Part shown: one piece after another, positions 1-5,521 of the stretch
Layout: every line of letters starts with the position of its first letter
Numbering within the stretch: position 1 is the first letter of the stretch
Source of the DNA: DATEEW01 sp035273665
GTDB lineage: Bacteria > Pseudomonadota > Gammaproteobacteria > Burkholderiales > SG8-39
DNA length: 7,753 nucleotides
Direction of reading: 5' to 3'
Assembly (NCBI GenBank): GCA_035273665.1
Contig: DATEOW010000114.1
Coordinates: forward strand, 1 to 7,753
The notes under the pieces: generated by a model
Databases searched by the model: none
What the model saw: only the letters and a program-made list of their open reading frames with translations
Told to the model about the DNA's origin: nothing
Position numbers and translations under genes: made by a program

Positions 1-132
1 TGGACGGAAATCCATGCTTTGCGCCGTGGTAGAGCTAGGGAGCGTGTCTGCATAAGACAGCTTCCAGGCGATCCCCAGCAGCAAAGCGATAAACACTACG
101 CCAATCGCGGCCGCGCTATCTTTCATCGCCAT
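1..132 (-). CDS. Unidentified small membrane-anchored or secreted protein (N-terminal part only)
   Basis: The frame opens with ATG at 132 and stays open for 44 codons to the window edge, so the C-terminus is missing. The visible protein begins M-A-M-K-D, then has a hydrophobic stretch at about residues 7-23 (AAAIGVVFIALLLGIAW), then a polar Ser/Thr-rich segment. This is the pattern of an uncleaved signal anchor or a signal peptide, with possible cleavage near S-Y-A-D at residues 26-29. A GGAG Shine-Dalgarno sequence lies 7 bases before the ATG, which supports this start over the second ATG two codons later. It lies downstream of the initiator tRNA on the same strand, separated by 158 bases. 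I do not recognise a family and assign no function. The reality of the gene rests on the ribosome binding site and the clean hydrophobic helix; too little is visible for more. Confidence 0.55.
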   Translation of the reverse strand, partial: MAMKDSAAAIGVVFIALLLGIAWKLSYADTLPSSTTAQSMDFRP

Positions 133-224
133 AAGGATTCTCCGGTTACTTGGAATCAATGTAGCGCGTAATGCAAAAAGCGTGACCACTCTTCGGAAAA
201 GGAACCGGCAATAAGACGCAAGGT

Positions 225-238
225 CGGCATCGATGCCG
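225..238. repeat. Perfect 14-base palindrome downstream of tRNA-fMet
   Basis: CGGCATCGATGCCG is a perfect palindrome, extendable by a wobble and a G-C pair read on the plus strand (223-240). As RNA it could form a 5-base-pair stem with a UCGA loop. On the minus strand it lies about 50 bases past the tRNA 3' end, where a transcript terminator would be expected, but only loosely U-rich sequence follows rather than a U run. It could be a weak terminator, a protein-binding site, or chance. A second weak hairpin (TTTCC / GGAAA arms, about 245-265) lies between it and the tRNA. The rest of the 133-290 spacer shows nothing else I can support. Confidence 0.3.
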
Positions 239-290
239 GCGTCATATTTTCCACACCTTGGGGAAACTGCTGGGATTTCACGACGGAAGC

Positions 291-367
<77 letters not shown>

Positions 368-384
368 TCCGTCAGAAGACCGCG

Positions 385-414
385 ATTATGGCGGCCTCAG
401 CCCCTTACTGTCAA
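385..414 (-). promoter_or_regulatory. Sigma70-type promoter of tRNA-fMet
   Basis: A perfect -35 box TTGACA (414-409) is followed after 18 bases by CATAAT (390-385), one mismatch from the -10 consensus. The expected start is near 378, giving a leader of about 10 bases before the tRNA. The discriminator after the -10 is CGCGG, GC-rich as in stable-RNA promoters under stringent control; that regulation is inferred. The -35 starts only 16 bases past the stop of the radical SAM gene, and I see no terminator in between, so read-through from the upstream gene is possible. Confidence 0.8.
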
Positions 415-430
415 ACTTCGCACACACCCA

Positions 431-1492
431 CTAGAACAGATCGAGCTGCGAGAGCCGTCCGGGGACACGGAACTTCGTTGTTTCCGCACTCATTCGTGTC
501 CGATTCAACCCCAACCGCGTGCACGCCTTATCGAACCGCTGTTGTAAAAGTTGCGCGTAGTTGCCGACACCCCGTTGGCGGATGCTCCATTCGGAATCGT
601 AATCTTTGCCGCCACGCATATCGCGCACTCTCGCCATGATGTGTTCTGCGCGTAGGGGGAAGTGCTCCTGCAACCAATCACGGAATAAACCCTTGAGTTC
701 ATGCGGCAAGCGAAGTAACACATAACCCGCGGAGTCCACTCCTGCCTCTGCCGCCGCTTCCAAGATTGCTTCCATATCGCAATCGTTCAGGAAAGGAATG
801 ATTGGCGCCGTCATGACACCACAGGGCACGCCGGCATCAGCGAGCGCCTTCAGGGCACGCAGACGACGATAAGGTGCGGCGGCACGCGGCTCGAGTTTGC
901 GCGCCAATTCCGCGTCCAAGGAAGTGACAGACACAAAAACCCGCGCCAATCCTTCTTCAGCCATTGGTCCGAGAAGATCAAGGTCCCGCTCTACCAATGC
1001 CGATTTGGTGATGATTCCAATAGGCTGCTTGAACTCGGCAGCGACTTCCAAGAGGCTCCGGGTGATTTTAAGCTCCCGTTCGATCGGCTGATAAGGGTCG
1101 GTATTGGCGCCGATCACAATGGTTTCGCAGCGATAGCTCGGCTTCGACAGCTCCTGACGTAATAGCGCTGCGGCGTTGGTCTTCGCGAAAATTTTCGTTT
1201 CGAAATCCAGACCAGGCGACAAACCGAGATAGGAATGGCTGGGACGAGCAAAACAGTAAATGCAGCCGTGCTCGCATCCCTGGTAGGGGTTGATGGATTG
1301 ATTGAAAGAAACGTCGGGCGACTCGTTCTGACTGATGATGCCCTTCGCTGCAATGCGCTTGATCTCCGTTTCTGGCGCATCTTCGTCCGGCTCCCAGTAC
1401 GCATCCTCGTCGGTGACGCGACCGAGCTTTTCGAAACGTCCTTGCGGATTGCTCACCGCACCGCGGCCCTTCCAAACGATGGGTTGGGACAT
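431..1492 (-). CDS. PA0069-family radical SAM protein (SplB-like)
   Basis: A 353-residue protein with the radical SAM signature C73-x3-C77-x2-C80 (GCEHGCIYCFARP), which binds the [4Fe-4S] cluster that cleaves S-adenosylmethionine. Other landmarks are the family-typical FNQSINPYQGC lead-in to the cluster, IGANTDPYQPIER at about 128-140, GIITKS, and FVSVTSLD. The length and the C-terminal QLDLF match the PA0069 family, which is related to spore photoproduct lyase SplB. The physiological substrate of this family is not known to me, so no reaction is assigned. It is expected to be cytosolic and oxygen-sensitive. ATG at 1492 is preceded by GGAG with 5-base spacing, which supports this start. The gene lies 53 bases after the CoA transferase stop. 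That gap contains a TATACT -10-like hexamer (1525-1520) without a convincing -35, so the gene may be co-transcribed with the operon or have a weak promoter. All three cysteines are intact. Confidence 0.93.
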   Translation of the reverse strand: MSQPIVWKGRGAVSNPQGRFEKLGRVTDEDAYWEPDEDAPETEIKRIAAKGIISQNESPDVSFNQSINPYQGCEHGCIYCFARPSHSYLGLSPGLDFETKIFAKTNAAALLRQELSKPSYRCETIVIGANTDPYQPIERELKITRSLLEVAAEFKQPIGIITKSALVERDLDLLGPMAEEGLARVFVSVTSLDAELARKLEPRAAAPYRRLRALKALADAGVPCGVMTAPIIPFLNDCDMEAILEAAAEAGVDSAGYVLLRLPHELKGLFRDWLQEHFPLRAEHIMARVRDMRGGKDYDSEWSIRQRGVGNYAQLLQQRFDKACTRLGLNRTRMSAETTKFRVPGRLSQLDLF

Positions 1493-1545
1493 GCTCTCTC
1501 CAGCGATATACTGGATGAAAGTATAGTACTCTTGAATCCGCGTGG

Positions 1546-2763
1546 CTAGATGATACGGCGTGCTTTGAAGTCGGCCAGTTGTTCGTCGCTATACCCAAGG
1601 GCGGTCAACACCTCGTCCGTATGCTGTCCGAGCGCGGGACCTAGCGCCTCGAAGTCTCCCGGCGTAGCGGAAAGCTTGGGGACAACACCAGGCACTTTGA
1701 TGGGCGTCCCGTCGGGCAATTTGCTTTGCCGGATCATCGCCCGCTCGAGGAACTGCGGGTCCTGCACGATATCGGCAATGCTGTAGATTTTGCCGTTCGG
1801 CACTTGCGCTTCATTCAGCACCGTAAGGACATACTCAGTGTCATGAGCCGCGGTCCATGCGCCAATGACACGATCGAGCTCGTCAGCATGTTTCGCTCGC
1901 CCCGCGTTATCGGCGAGGGAAGGATCTTCGGCCATATCCGCCCGCCCGATCGCCGTCATCAATCGTTTGAAGATACTGTCGCCGTTACCGCCAATCACGA
2001 CATGGTGACCTTGCCGTGTGAGGTAGGTGTTGGAAGGCACAATGCCCGTCAGGTTTGTACCGGTACGTTCGCGCACCTCGCCGAACAAATCGTATTCGGG
2101 CAAGGTGCTTTCCATCATGTTGAACACCGCTTCGTAAAGCGCGACGTCCACGACCTGTCCTTTGCCGCCGTTCACGTTGCGGTGATGCAAGGCCATCATG
2201 ACACCGGTGACCCCATGAAGCGACGCCAGCGCATCGCCTAGCGATAAATTTAATCGCACCGGTGGCCGATCCGGGAAACCGGTGACGTAACGCATACCGC
2301 CCATCGATTCACCCACCGCCCCAAATCCGGCTTGATCTTTATAGGGGCCGGTTTGGCCAAACCCGGAAAGCCGCAGCATGACGAGGCCTGGATTCTTTTT
2401 GCTCAGCGCTTCGTAGCCTAGGCCCCATTTCTCCAAAGTCCCGGGGCGAAAATTCTCGATGACCACATCGGCAGCGAGCGCCAGTTTACGTGCGATATCT
2501 TGCCCTTCCTGTGTACGCAAATTAGCGGTCACGGACCGCTTGTTGCGCGCGATCACATGCCACCACAAGGATGTGCCTTTGTGCAGTTTGCGCCAGGTAC
2601 GCAATGGATCGCCGCCCTCACTTGTTGCCGTTGCAGGCGGTTCAATCTTGATGACGTCAGCGCCGAACTCGGCAAACATCTTCCCGGCGAAAGGACCGGC
2701 GATCAGCTGCCCGAGTTCGAGCACTTTCAATCCCGCCAGCGGCTTGTTCCTCTGCGCGCTCAT
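1546..2763 (-). CDS. CaiB/BaiF family III CoA transferase
   Basis: A 405-residue protein of the family III CoA transferases (formyl-CoA transferase, CaiB, human SUGCT). These move coenzyme A between carboxylic acids through an aspartyl-CoA thioester, without the ping-pong scheme of families I and II. Landmarks are LAGLKVLELGQLIAGPFAG at 9-27, GADVIKIEPP at 34-43, ENFRPG at 103-108, SGFGQTGPY at 133-141, the likely catalytic Asp177 (LSLGD-ALASLHG), a glycine-rich loop GGNGD at 258-262, and the C-terminal HTDEV...LGY helix. Length is usual for the family. The acyl donor and acceptor cannot be read from the sequence, so naming it formyl-CoA transferase would be overreach. Its ATG overlaps the recR stop (ATGA), and no good Shine-Dalgarno precedes it, so translation is probably coupled to recR. 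A metabolic gene at the end of a repair operon is functionally odd, though I believe it recurs in relatives. Confidence 0.92.
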   Translation of the reverse strand: MSAQRNKPLAGLKVLELGQLIAGPFAGKMFAEFGADVIKIEPPATATSEGGDPLRTWRKLHKGTSLWWHVIARNKRSVTANLRTQEGQDIARKLALAADVVIENFRPGTLEKWGLGYEALSKKNPGLVMLRLSGFGQTGPYKDQAGFGAVGESMGGMRYVTGFPDRPPVRLNLSLGDALASLHGVTGVMMALHHRNVNGGKGQVVDVALYEAVFNMMESTLPEYDLFGEVRERTGTNLTGIVPSNTYLTRQGHHVVIGGNGDSIFKRLMTAIGRADMAEDPSLADNAGRAKHADELDRVIGAWTAAHDTEYVLTVLNEAQVPNGKIYSIADIVQDPQFLERAMIRQSKLPDGTPIKVPGVVPKLSATPGDFEALGPALGQHTDEVLTALGYSDEQLADFKARRII

Positions 2764-3359
2764 GTTTGTCTGCGTTCGTAGAACGCCTGTGCGAGCGTTC
2801 CGAGGTCGACATATTCAAGCTCCCCGCCAACCGGGACCCCTCGCGCGATACGAGTGATTTTGATCCCCCGCTCGGCAAGCATCTCATGGATGTAATGTGC
2901 GGTCGCTTCACCTTCGTTGGTAAAGTTCGTCGCAAGCACCACTTCTTTCACCACGCCATCGGTCGCTCGCCGCAGCAAGGATTCCAGACCGATCTCTTTC
3001 GGGCCAATGCCGTCAAGCGGCGACAAACGACCCATCAGTACAAAATACAGCCCCTTGTATGCGAGCGTCTGTTCCATGACGGATTGATCTGCCGGCGTTT
3101 CCACCACGCACAGCAAGGAAGGATCGCGCTTATCCGAACTGCACAGGGCGCACACTTCGTCTTCAGTGAAGGTATTGCAACGTGAACAGCGGCGGATATT
3201 TTGCAGTGCTCGACCCAAAGAAAGCGCAAGCCTTTGGGCGCCGGGTTGATCGTATTGCAGCAGGTGATACGCCATACGTTGGGCCGATTTCGGCCCCACA
3301 CCGGGCAGGCAGCGCAATGCCTCGATCAGATCCTCAAGGCTGTTGGCGCCCTTAGCCAC
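2760..3359 (-). CDS. recR: Recombination mediator protein RecR
   Basis: A 199-residue protein that works with RecO (and RecF) to load RecA on SSB-coated single-stranded DNA in gap repair. Domains in order: helix-hairpin-helix LPGVGPKSAQRMA at 18-30 for DNA contact; a four-cysteine zinc finger C58-x2-C61-x8-C70-x2-C73; a Toprim domain at about 80-176 containing VVETPAD (85-91) and TNFTNEGEATAHY (144-156); and the conserved VPVGGELEYVD (175-185) near the C-terminus. Length matches the E. coli protein of 201 residues, and the N-terminus aligns to within a residue. The start is GTG at 3359, directly after the ybaB stop (TGAGTG, no spacer), and no Shine-Dalgarno is visible in front. Translation therefore probably depends on ribosomes terminating on ybaB. 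All zinc ligands are present. Confidence 0.97.
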   Translation of the reverse strand: MAKGANSLEDLIEALRCLPGVGPKSAQRMAYHLLQYDQPGAQRLALSLGRALQNIRRCSRCNTFTEDEVCALCSSDKRDPSLLCVVETPADQSVMEQTLAYKGLYFVLMGRLSPLDGIGPKEIGLESLLRRATDGVVKEVVLATNFTNEGEATAHYIHEMLAERGIKITRIARGVPVGGELEYVDLGTLAQAFYERRQT

Positions 3360-3686
3360 TCAGAACGGAAGTTTCATGCCGGGAGGCAGGCCCATGCCGG
3401 CGGTGAAACCGCCCATTTTTTCCTGCGTGGTGCTTTCGATTTTACGTACCGCATCGTTCACGGCTGCGGCAACGAGATCTTCCAGCATTTCCTTGTCATC
3501 GCCAAGCAGTGAAGGGTCGATGGTCACACGCTTCACGTCGTGTTTGCCGGTCATCAGTACCTTCACCAGGCCGGCGCCCGATTGCCCTTCGATTTCCATG
3601 CTCGCAAGTTCTTCCTGCATCTTGCGCATGTTGTCCTGCATTTGCTGCGCCTGTTTCATCAGGCCGGCAAGTTGTCCCTTCATCAT
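3360..3686 (-). CDS. ybaB: YbaB/EbfC family nucleoid-associated protein
   Basis: A 108-residue protein of the YbaB/EbfC family, small dimeric DNA-binding proteins thought to act on nucleoid structure or gene regulation. The N-terminal helix GLMKQAQQMQDNMRKMQEELA (about residues 8-28) is the family hallmark and probably forms a coiled coil. A beta-rich core (MEIEGQSGAGLVKVLMTGKHDVKRVTIDP) and a Gly/Met/Pro-rich tail follow. The gene begins with two ATG codons (3686 and 3683), and the dnaX TGA is embedded in them. AAGGA lies 8 bases before the first ATG, so either may be used. Position between dnaX and recR is the classic arrangement across many bacterial phyla. The exact role here is not deducible from the sequence. 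Confidence 0.95.
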   Translation of the reverse strand: MMKGQLAGLMKQAQQMQDNMRKMQEELASMEIEGQSGAGLVKVLMTGKHDVKRVTIDPSLLGDDKEMLEDLVAAAVNDAVRKIESTTQEKMGGFTAGMGLPPGMKLPF

Positions 3687-5248
3687 GATTGCGGTCCTTG
3701 TTGTACCGGTTGCACGGATTCGATCGTGGCATCGAGACTGTTCATCAGCTCTCGCACGAATGGATCATTGTTCATCTGCTGGTTCGCTTGCTGATGTCGC
3801 TCGCGCCGTTCGCCTTCTACGATCGCTGCAACATTTGCGCCGCCGGTCTGCCCCACGTTCAGATTGAGTTTGACCGGCTGACCCACGGCTTCCTGCAATG
3901 CCGCTTTCAGTTTCTCGACGCTAGCGGTCGAAGCGAGCGCCTGCGACTCCTTGGCGATGCGCAATGTGAACGTGTTCGCGTCACGCGAGACCAATTCGCT
4001 TCGCTCCGCAAGTTGCTTCGCCGCGCCCACAAGTTTCAGGCTGCGCACCAACGACGGCCAATCGCTCGTATCGGCACTGTCACGCGATGAAGCAGCCACC
4101 GGAGGCGGGTTGATTACGGCAACCGGGCCCTTGGGGATGGTGTTGCTTGTTTTTTCTGTTTCGCTACTGGGCGCGAAAGCGAGCATGCGCATTAGTGCCA
4201 TCGTAAACCCGGCATATTCGTCCGGCGCCAGCGGCAAATCCTGCCTTCCATGAATGACGATTTGATAATAGAGCTGCACGCTCTGTGCGTCGAAAATCTG
4301 AGCCAGCGCGACAATCCGCTCGCGTTCAGGCGTGTCTTCCGGCAACGCGTCGGCGGTGAGCTGTGCAAGTGCAATACGATGCAAAATCGTACCCATATCC
4401 ACCAGCGCGCTATCGAAAGCAACGGAACGCGATTCCATATCCGCTGCGATGTCGAACATGCGCTTCGCGTTATTTTCCGCCAGTGCGTCGAGTAGATTAA
4501 ACAGATAGGCGGTATCCACCGTGCCGAGCATGGCGCGCACCGCGTCCTCGGACACCTCTCCCTGAGAATAGGCGATCGCCTGATCCAGCAAACTTAGCGC
4601 GTCGCGCATGCTGCCGTTGGCCCCTTGCGCGATCAGCCGCAGCGCGGCGGGTTCCCCGTTGACGCCCTCTTCAGCCATGATTCGCTGCAAGTGCCCCACG
4701 ATTCCGCTTTGCGGCATCTGCTTCAGATTGAATTGCAGGCAGCGCGACAACACAGTGACCGGAATTTTCTGCGGATCGGTGGTCGCCAAAATAAACTTGA
4801 TATGCTCAGGCGGCTCTTCCAGCGTCTTCAACATGGAATTGAACGCGGCATTGGAGAGCATATGGACTTCGTCGATAACATACACCTTGAAGCGCCCGCG
4901 CGTGGGCGCATAAACGGCGTTCTCAAGCAATTGGCGCATTTCGTCCACCTTGGTATTGGTGGCAGCATCCACTTCGAGCAAGTCGATAAAACGGCCCGCA
5001 TCGATTTCGGTGCACGCGGAGCAGACACCACACGGTTTGGCGGTAATACCCGTTTCGCAATTCAGCGATTTCGCCAGAATGCGCGCGATCGTGGTCTTAC
5101 CCACCCCTCGAGTGCCGGTGAACAAATAAGCATGGTGAAGCCGCTGCTGTTCGAGCGCGTGCGTCAACGCCTTGACGACATGCTCCTGCCCCACCAGCGT
5201 TTCAAAGCTGCGCGGCCTCCATTTACGGGCGAGAACTTGATAGGACAT
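3683..5248 (-). CDS. dnaX: DNA polymerase III subunit tau (possibly tau/gamma)
   Basis: The clamp-loader ATPase that loads the beta sliding clamp and, through its C-terminus, binds the polymerase alpha subunit. I start it at ATG 5248 (MSYQVLARKWRPRSF), the universal DnaX N-terminus, giving 521 residues. The frame is open for 24 more codons upstream, but that extension has no family match. Domain I holds Walker A GTRGVGKT (45-52), zinc ligands C64, C73, C76 and C79, Walker B VYVIDEVHM (122-130) and the SRC motif with Arg169. Domain III ends near LAFAP (356-360). The C-terminal alpha-binding domain V runs from about DWPSL (397) to the end, including DPFVRELM and DATIESVQPV. The linker between them (361-396) is only about 36 residues, far shorter than the E. 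coli protein of 643 residues, so the DnaB-binding domain IV seems absent. A six-A run sits at codons 365-367. No strong Shine-Dalgarno precedes the start. The stop overlaps ybaB. Confidence 0.96.
   Translation of the reverse strand: MSYQVLARKWRPRSFETLVGQEHVVKALTHALEQQRLHHAYLFTGTRGVGKTTIARILAKSLNCETGITAKPCGVCSACTEIDAGRFIDLLEVDAATNTKVDEMRQLLENAVYAPTRGRFKVYVIDEVHMLSNAAFNSMLKTLEEPPEHIKFILATTDPQKIPVTVLSRCLQFNLKQMPQSGIVGHLQRIMAEEGVNGEPAALRLIAQGANGSMRDALSLLDQAIAYSQGEVSEDAVRAMLGTVDTAYLFNLLDALAENNAKRMFDIAADMESRSVAFDSALVDMGTILHRIALAQLTADALPEDTPERERIVALAQIFDAQSVQLYYQIVIHGRQDLPLAPDEYAGFTMALMRMLAFAPSSETEKTSNTIPKGPVAVINPPPVAASSRDSADTSDWPSLVRSLKLVGAAKQLAERSELVSRDANTFTLRIAKESQALASTASVEKLKAALQEAVGQPVKLNLNVGQTGGANVAAIVEGERRERHQQANQQMNNDPFVRELMNSLDATIESVQPVQQGPQS
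4150..4155 (-). other. A6 tract in dnaX, possible slippage site
   Basis: The coding strand reads GAA AAA ACA (Glu365-Lys366-Thr367), with six consecutive A. It is the only A run of this length that I found in the gene, and it falls just after domain III. A -1 shift after codon 366 would add 23 residues and stop at TGA (total about 389). A +1 shift would add 11 and stop at TAA (about 377). It does not form a proper X-XXY-YYZ heptamer in frame, no Shine-Dalgarno-like stimulator is visible just upstream, and the downstream hairpin (GGTTG / CAACC) is weak and distant. Transcriptional slippage on six A is possible but usually needs longer runs. Confidence 0.25.
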
Positions 5249-5307
5249 CGATATCGGAAGAATCCGTGTGCTAAGGTTTTCGTCGAGCTTTGACGATGAG
5301 GCTCTCG

Positions 5308-5335
5308 TGAATCGGTACAACTGAATCGGTACAAC
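5308..5335. repeat. Perfect 14-base tandem duplication in the dnaX leader
   Basis: TGAATCGGTACAAC occurs twice head to tail (5308-5321 and 5322-5335) without a mismatch. On the transcribed strand each copy reads GTTGTACCGATTCA. It lies 60-87 bases upstream of the dnaX start. It may be a recent replication-slippage duplication or a pair of binding sites. Its last base touches the inverted repeat that follows. Confidence 0.85.
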
Positions 5336-5406
5336 TCAGCTTCGGCTCCGCATTGCCCTCGGTCGCCTCGCGGGAACTCGCGATTCTCCGCAGCCTAGAA
5401 GCTGAG
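5335..5406 (-). repeat. Long imperfect inverted repeat between ffs and dnaX
   Basis: CTCAGCTTC (5335-5343) and GAAGCTGAG (5398-5406) are perfect 9-base complements. The pairing continues inward after a two-base bulge with GGCT / AGCC and two further C-G pairs. Inside lies a smaller hairpin with TCGCG / CGCGA arms around a GGAACT-type loop (about 5368-5383). The whole could fold into a branched RNA of about 72 bases, starting 2 bases after the predicted 3' end of the SRP RNA. No U run follows it, so it is not a canonical intrinsic terminator. It may be a 3' processing or termination structure for ffs, or a dnaX leader structure. Confidence 0.55.
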
Positions 5407-5408
5407 AT

Positions 5409-5502
5409 GGCGAGCCTGTACCCGGCACTTGCGTAAATAGCTGTGGCTGCTTCCTTCCGGACCTGACCAGGTTCACTACGCCGCAATGCGGGGAGGCCCG
5501 CC
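5409..5502 (-). ncRNA. ffs: 4.5S signal recognition particle RNA
   Basis: The minus strand carries the invariant SRP RNA tip CAGGUCCGGAAGGAAGCAG (5465-5447), with the GGAA tetraloop and the asymmetric internal loop that bind the M domain of Ffh. The ends close by a 9-base-pair stem: GGCGGGCCT (5502-5494) against AGGCTCGCC (5417-5409), with one G-U pair. This sets a short, Alu-less bacterial SRP RNA of about 94 bases, somewhat shorter than the 114-base E. coli RNA; the ends may be off by a few bases. It pairs with Ffh and FtsY to target inner-membrane proteins during translation. An extended -10 promoter places the start at 5502. Location directly before dnaX-ybaB-recR matches the gene order in Bacillus subtilis and other bacteria. 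Confidence 0.96.
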
Positions 5503-5508
5503 GCGCGA

Positions 5509-5517
5509 ATTTTAGCA
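5509..5517 (-). promoter_or_regulatory. Extended -10 promoter of ffs
   Basis: TGC-TAAAAT (5517-5509) is an extended -10 element, with the start base predicted 7 bases downstream at 5502, exactly the first base of the SRP RNA closing stem. The discriminator TCGCGC is GC-rich, a trait of stringently controlled stable-RNA promoters; this regulation is inferred. No good -35 is present at 16-19 bases spacing, which would fall in the last codons of parC. The promoter lies in the 19 bases between the parC stop and ffs. Confidence 0.7.
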
Positions 5518-5521
5518 TGCA

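Noticed and set aside
1520..1525. TATACT as the -10 of a dedicated promoter for the radical SAM gene
   Set aside because: No -35 at suitable spacing; kept only as a remark in the gene entry.
1726..2241. 171-codon plus-strand open frame opposite the CoA transferase
   Set aside because: It is a histidine- and arginine-rich shadow of a well-supported gene, with no motif and no independent evidence.
2916..2930. RecR Toprim motif TNFTNEGEA differing from E. coli TNPTVEGEA
   Set aside because: I recall this variant as usual in betaproteobacterial RecR, so it is a lineage marker rather than a defect.
4625..5293. 222-codon plus-strand open frame opposite dnaX
   Set aside because: It is the antisense shadow of the ATPase domain; it has no recognisable domain, and the minus strand has a full family match.
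5249..5320. 24-codon upstream extension of the dnaX frame (MYRFTRASSSK...)
   Set aside because: The universal DnaX N-terminus MSYQVLARKWRPR begins at 5248. The extension has no family match and runs into the tandem repeat.
5315..5334. TTGTAC within the tandem repeat as a -35 box for dnaX
   Set aside because: No acceptable -10 hexamer lies 16-19 bases downstream of either copy.
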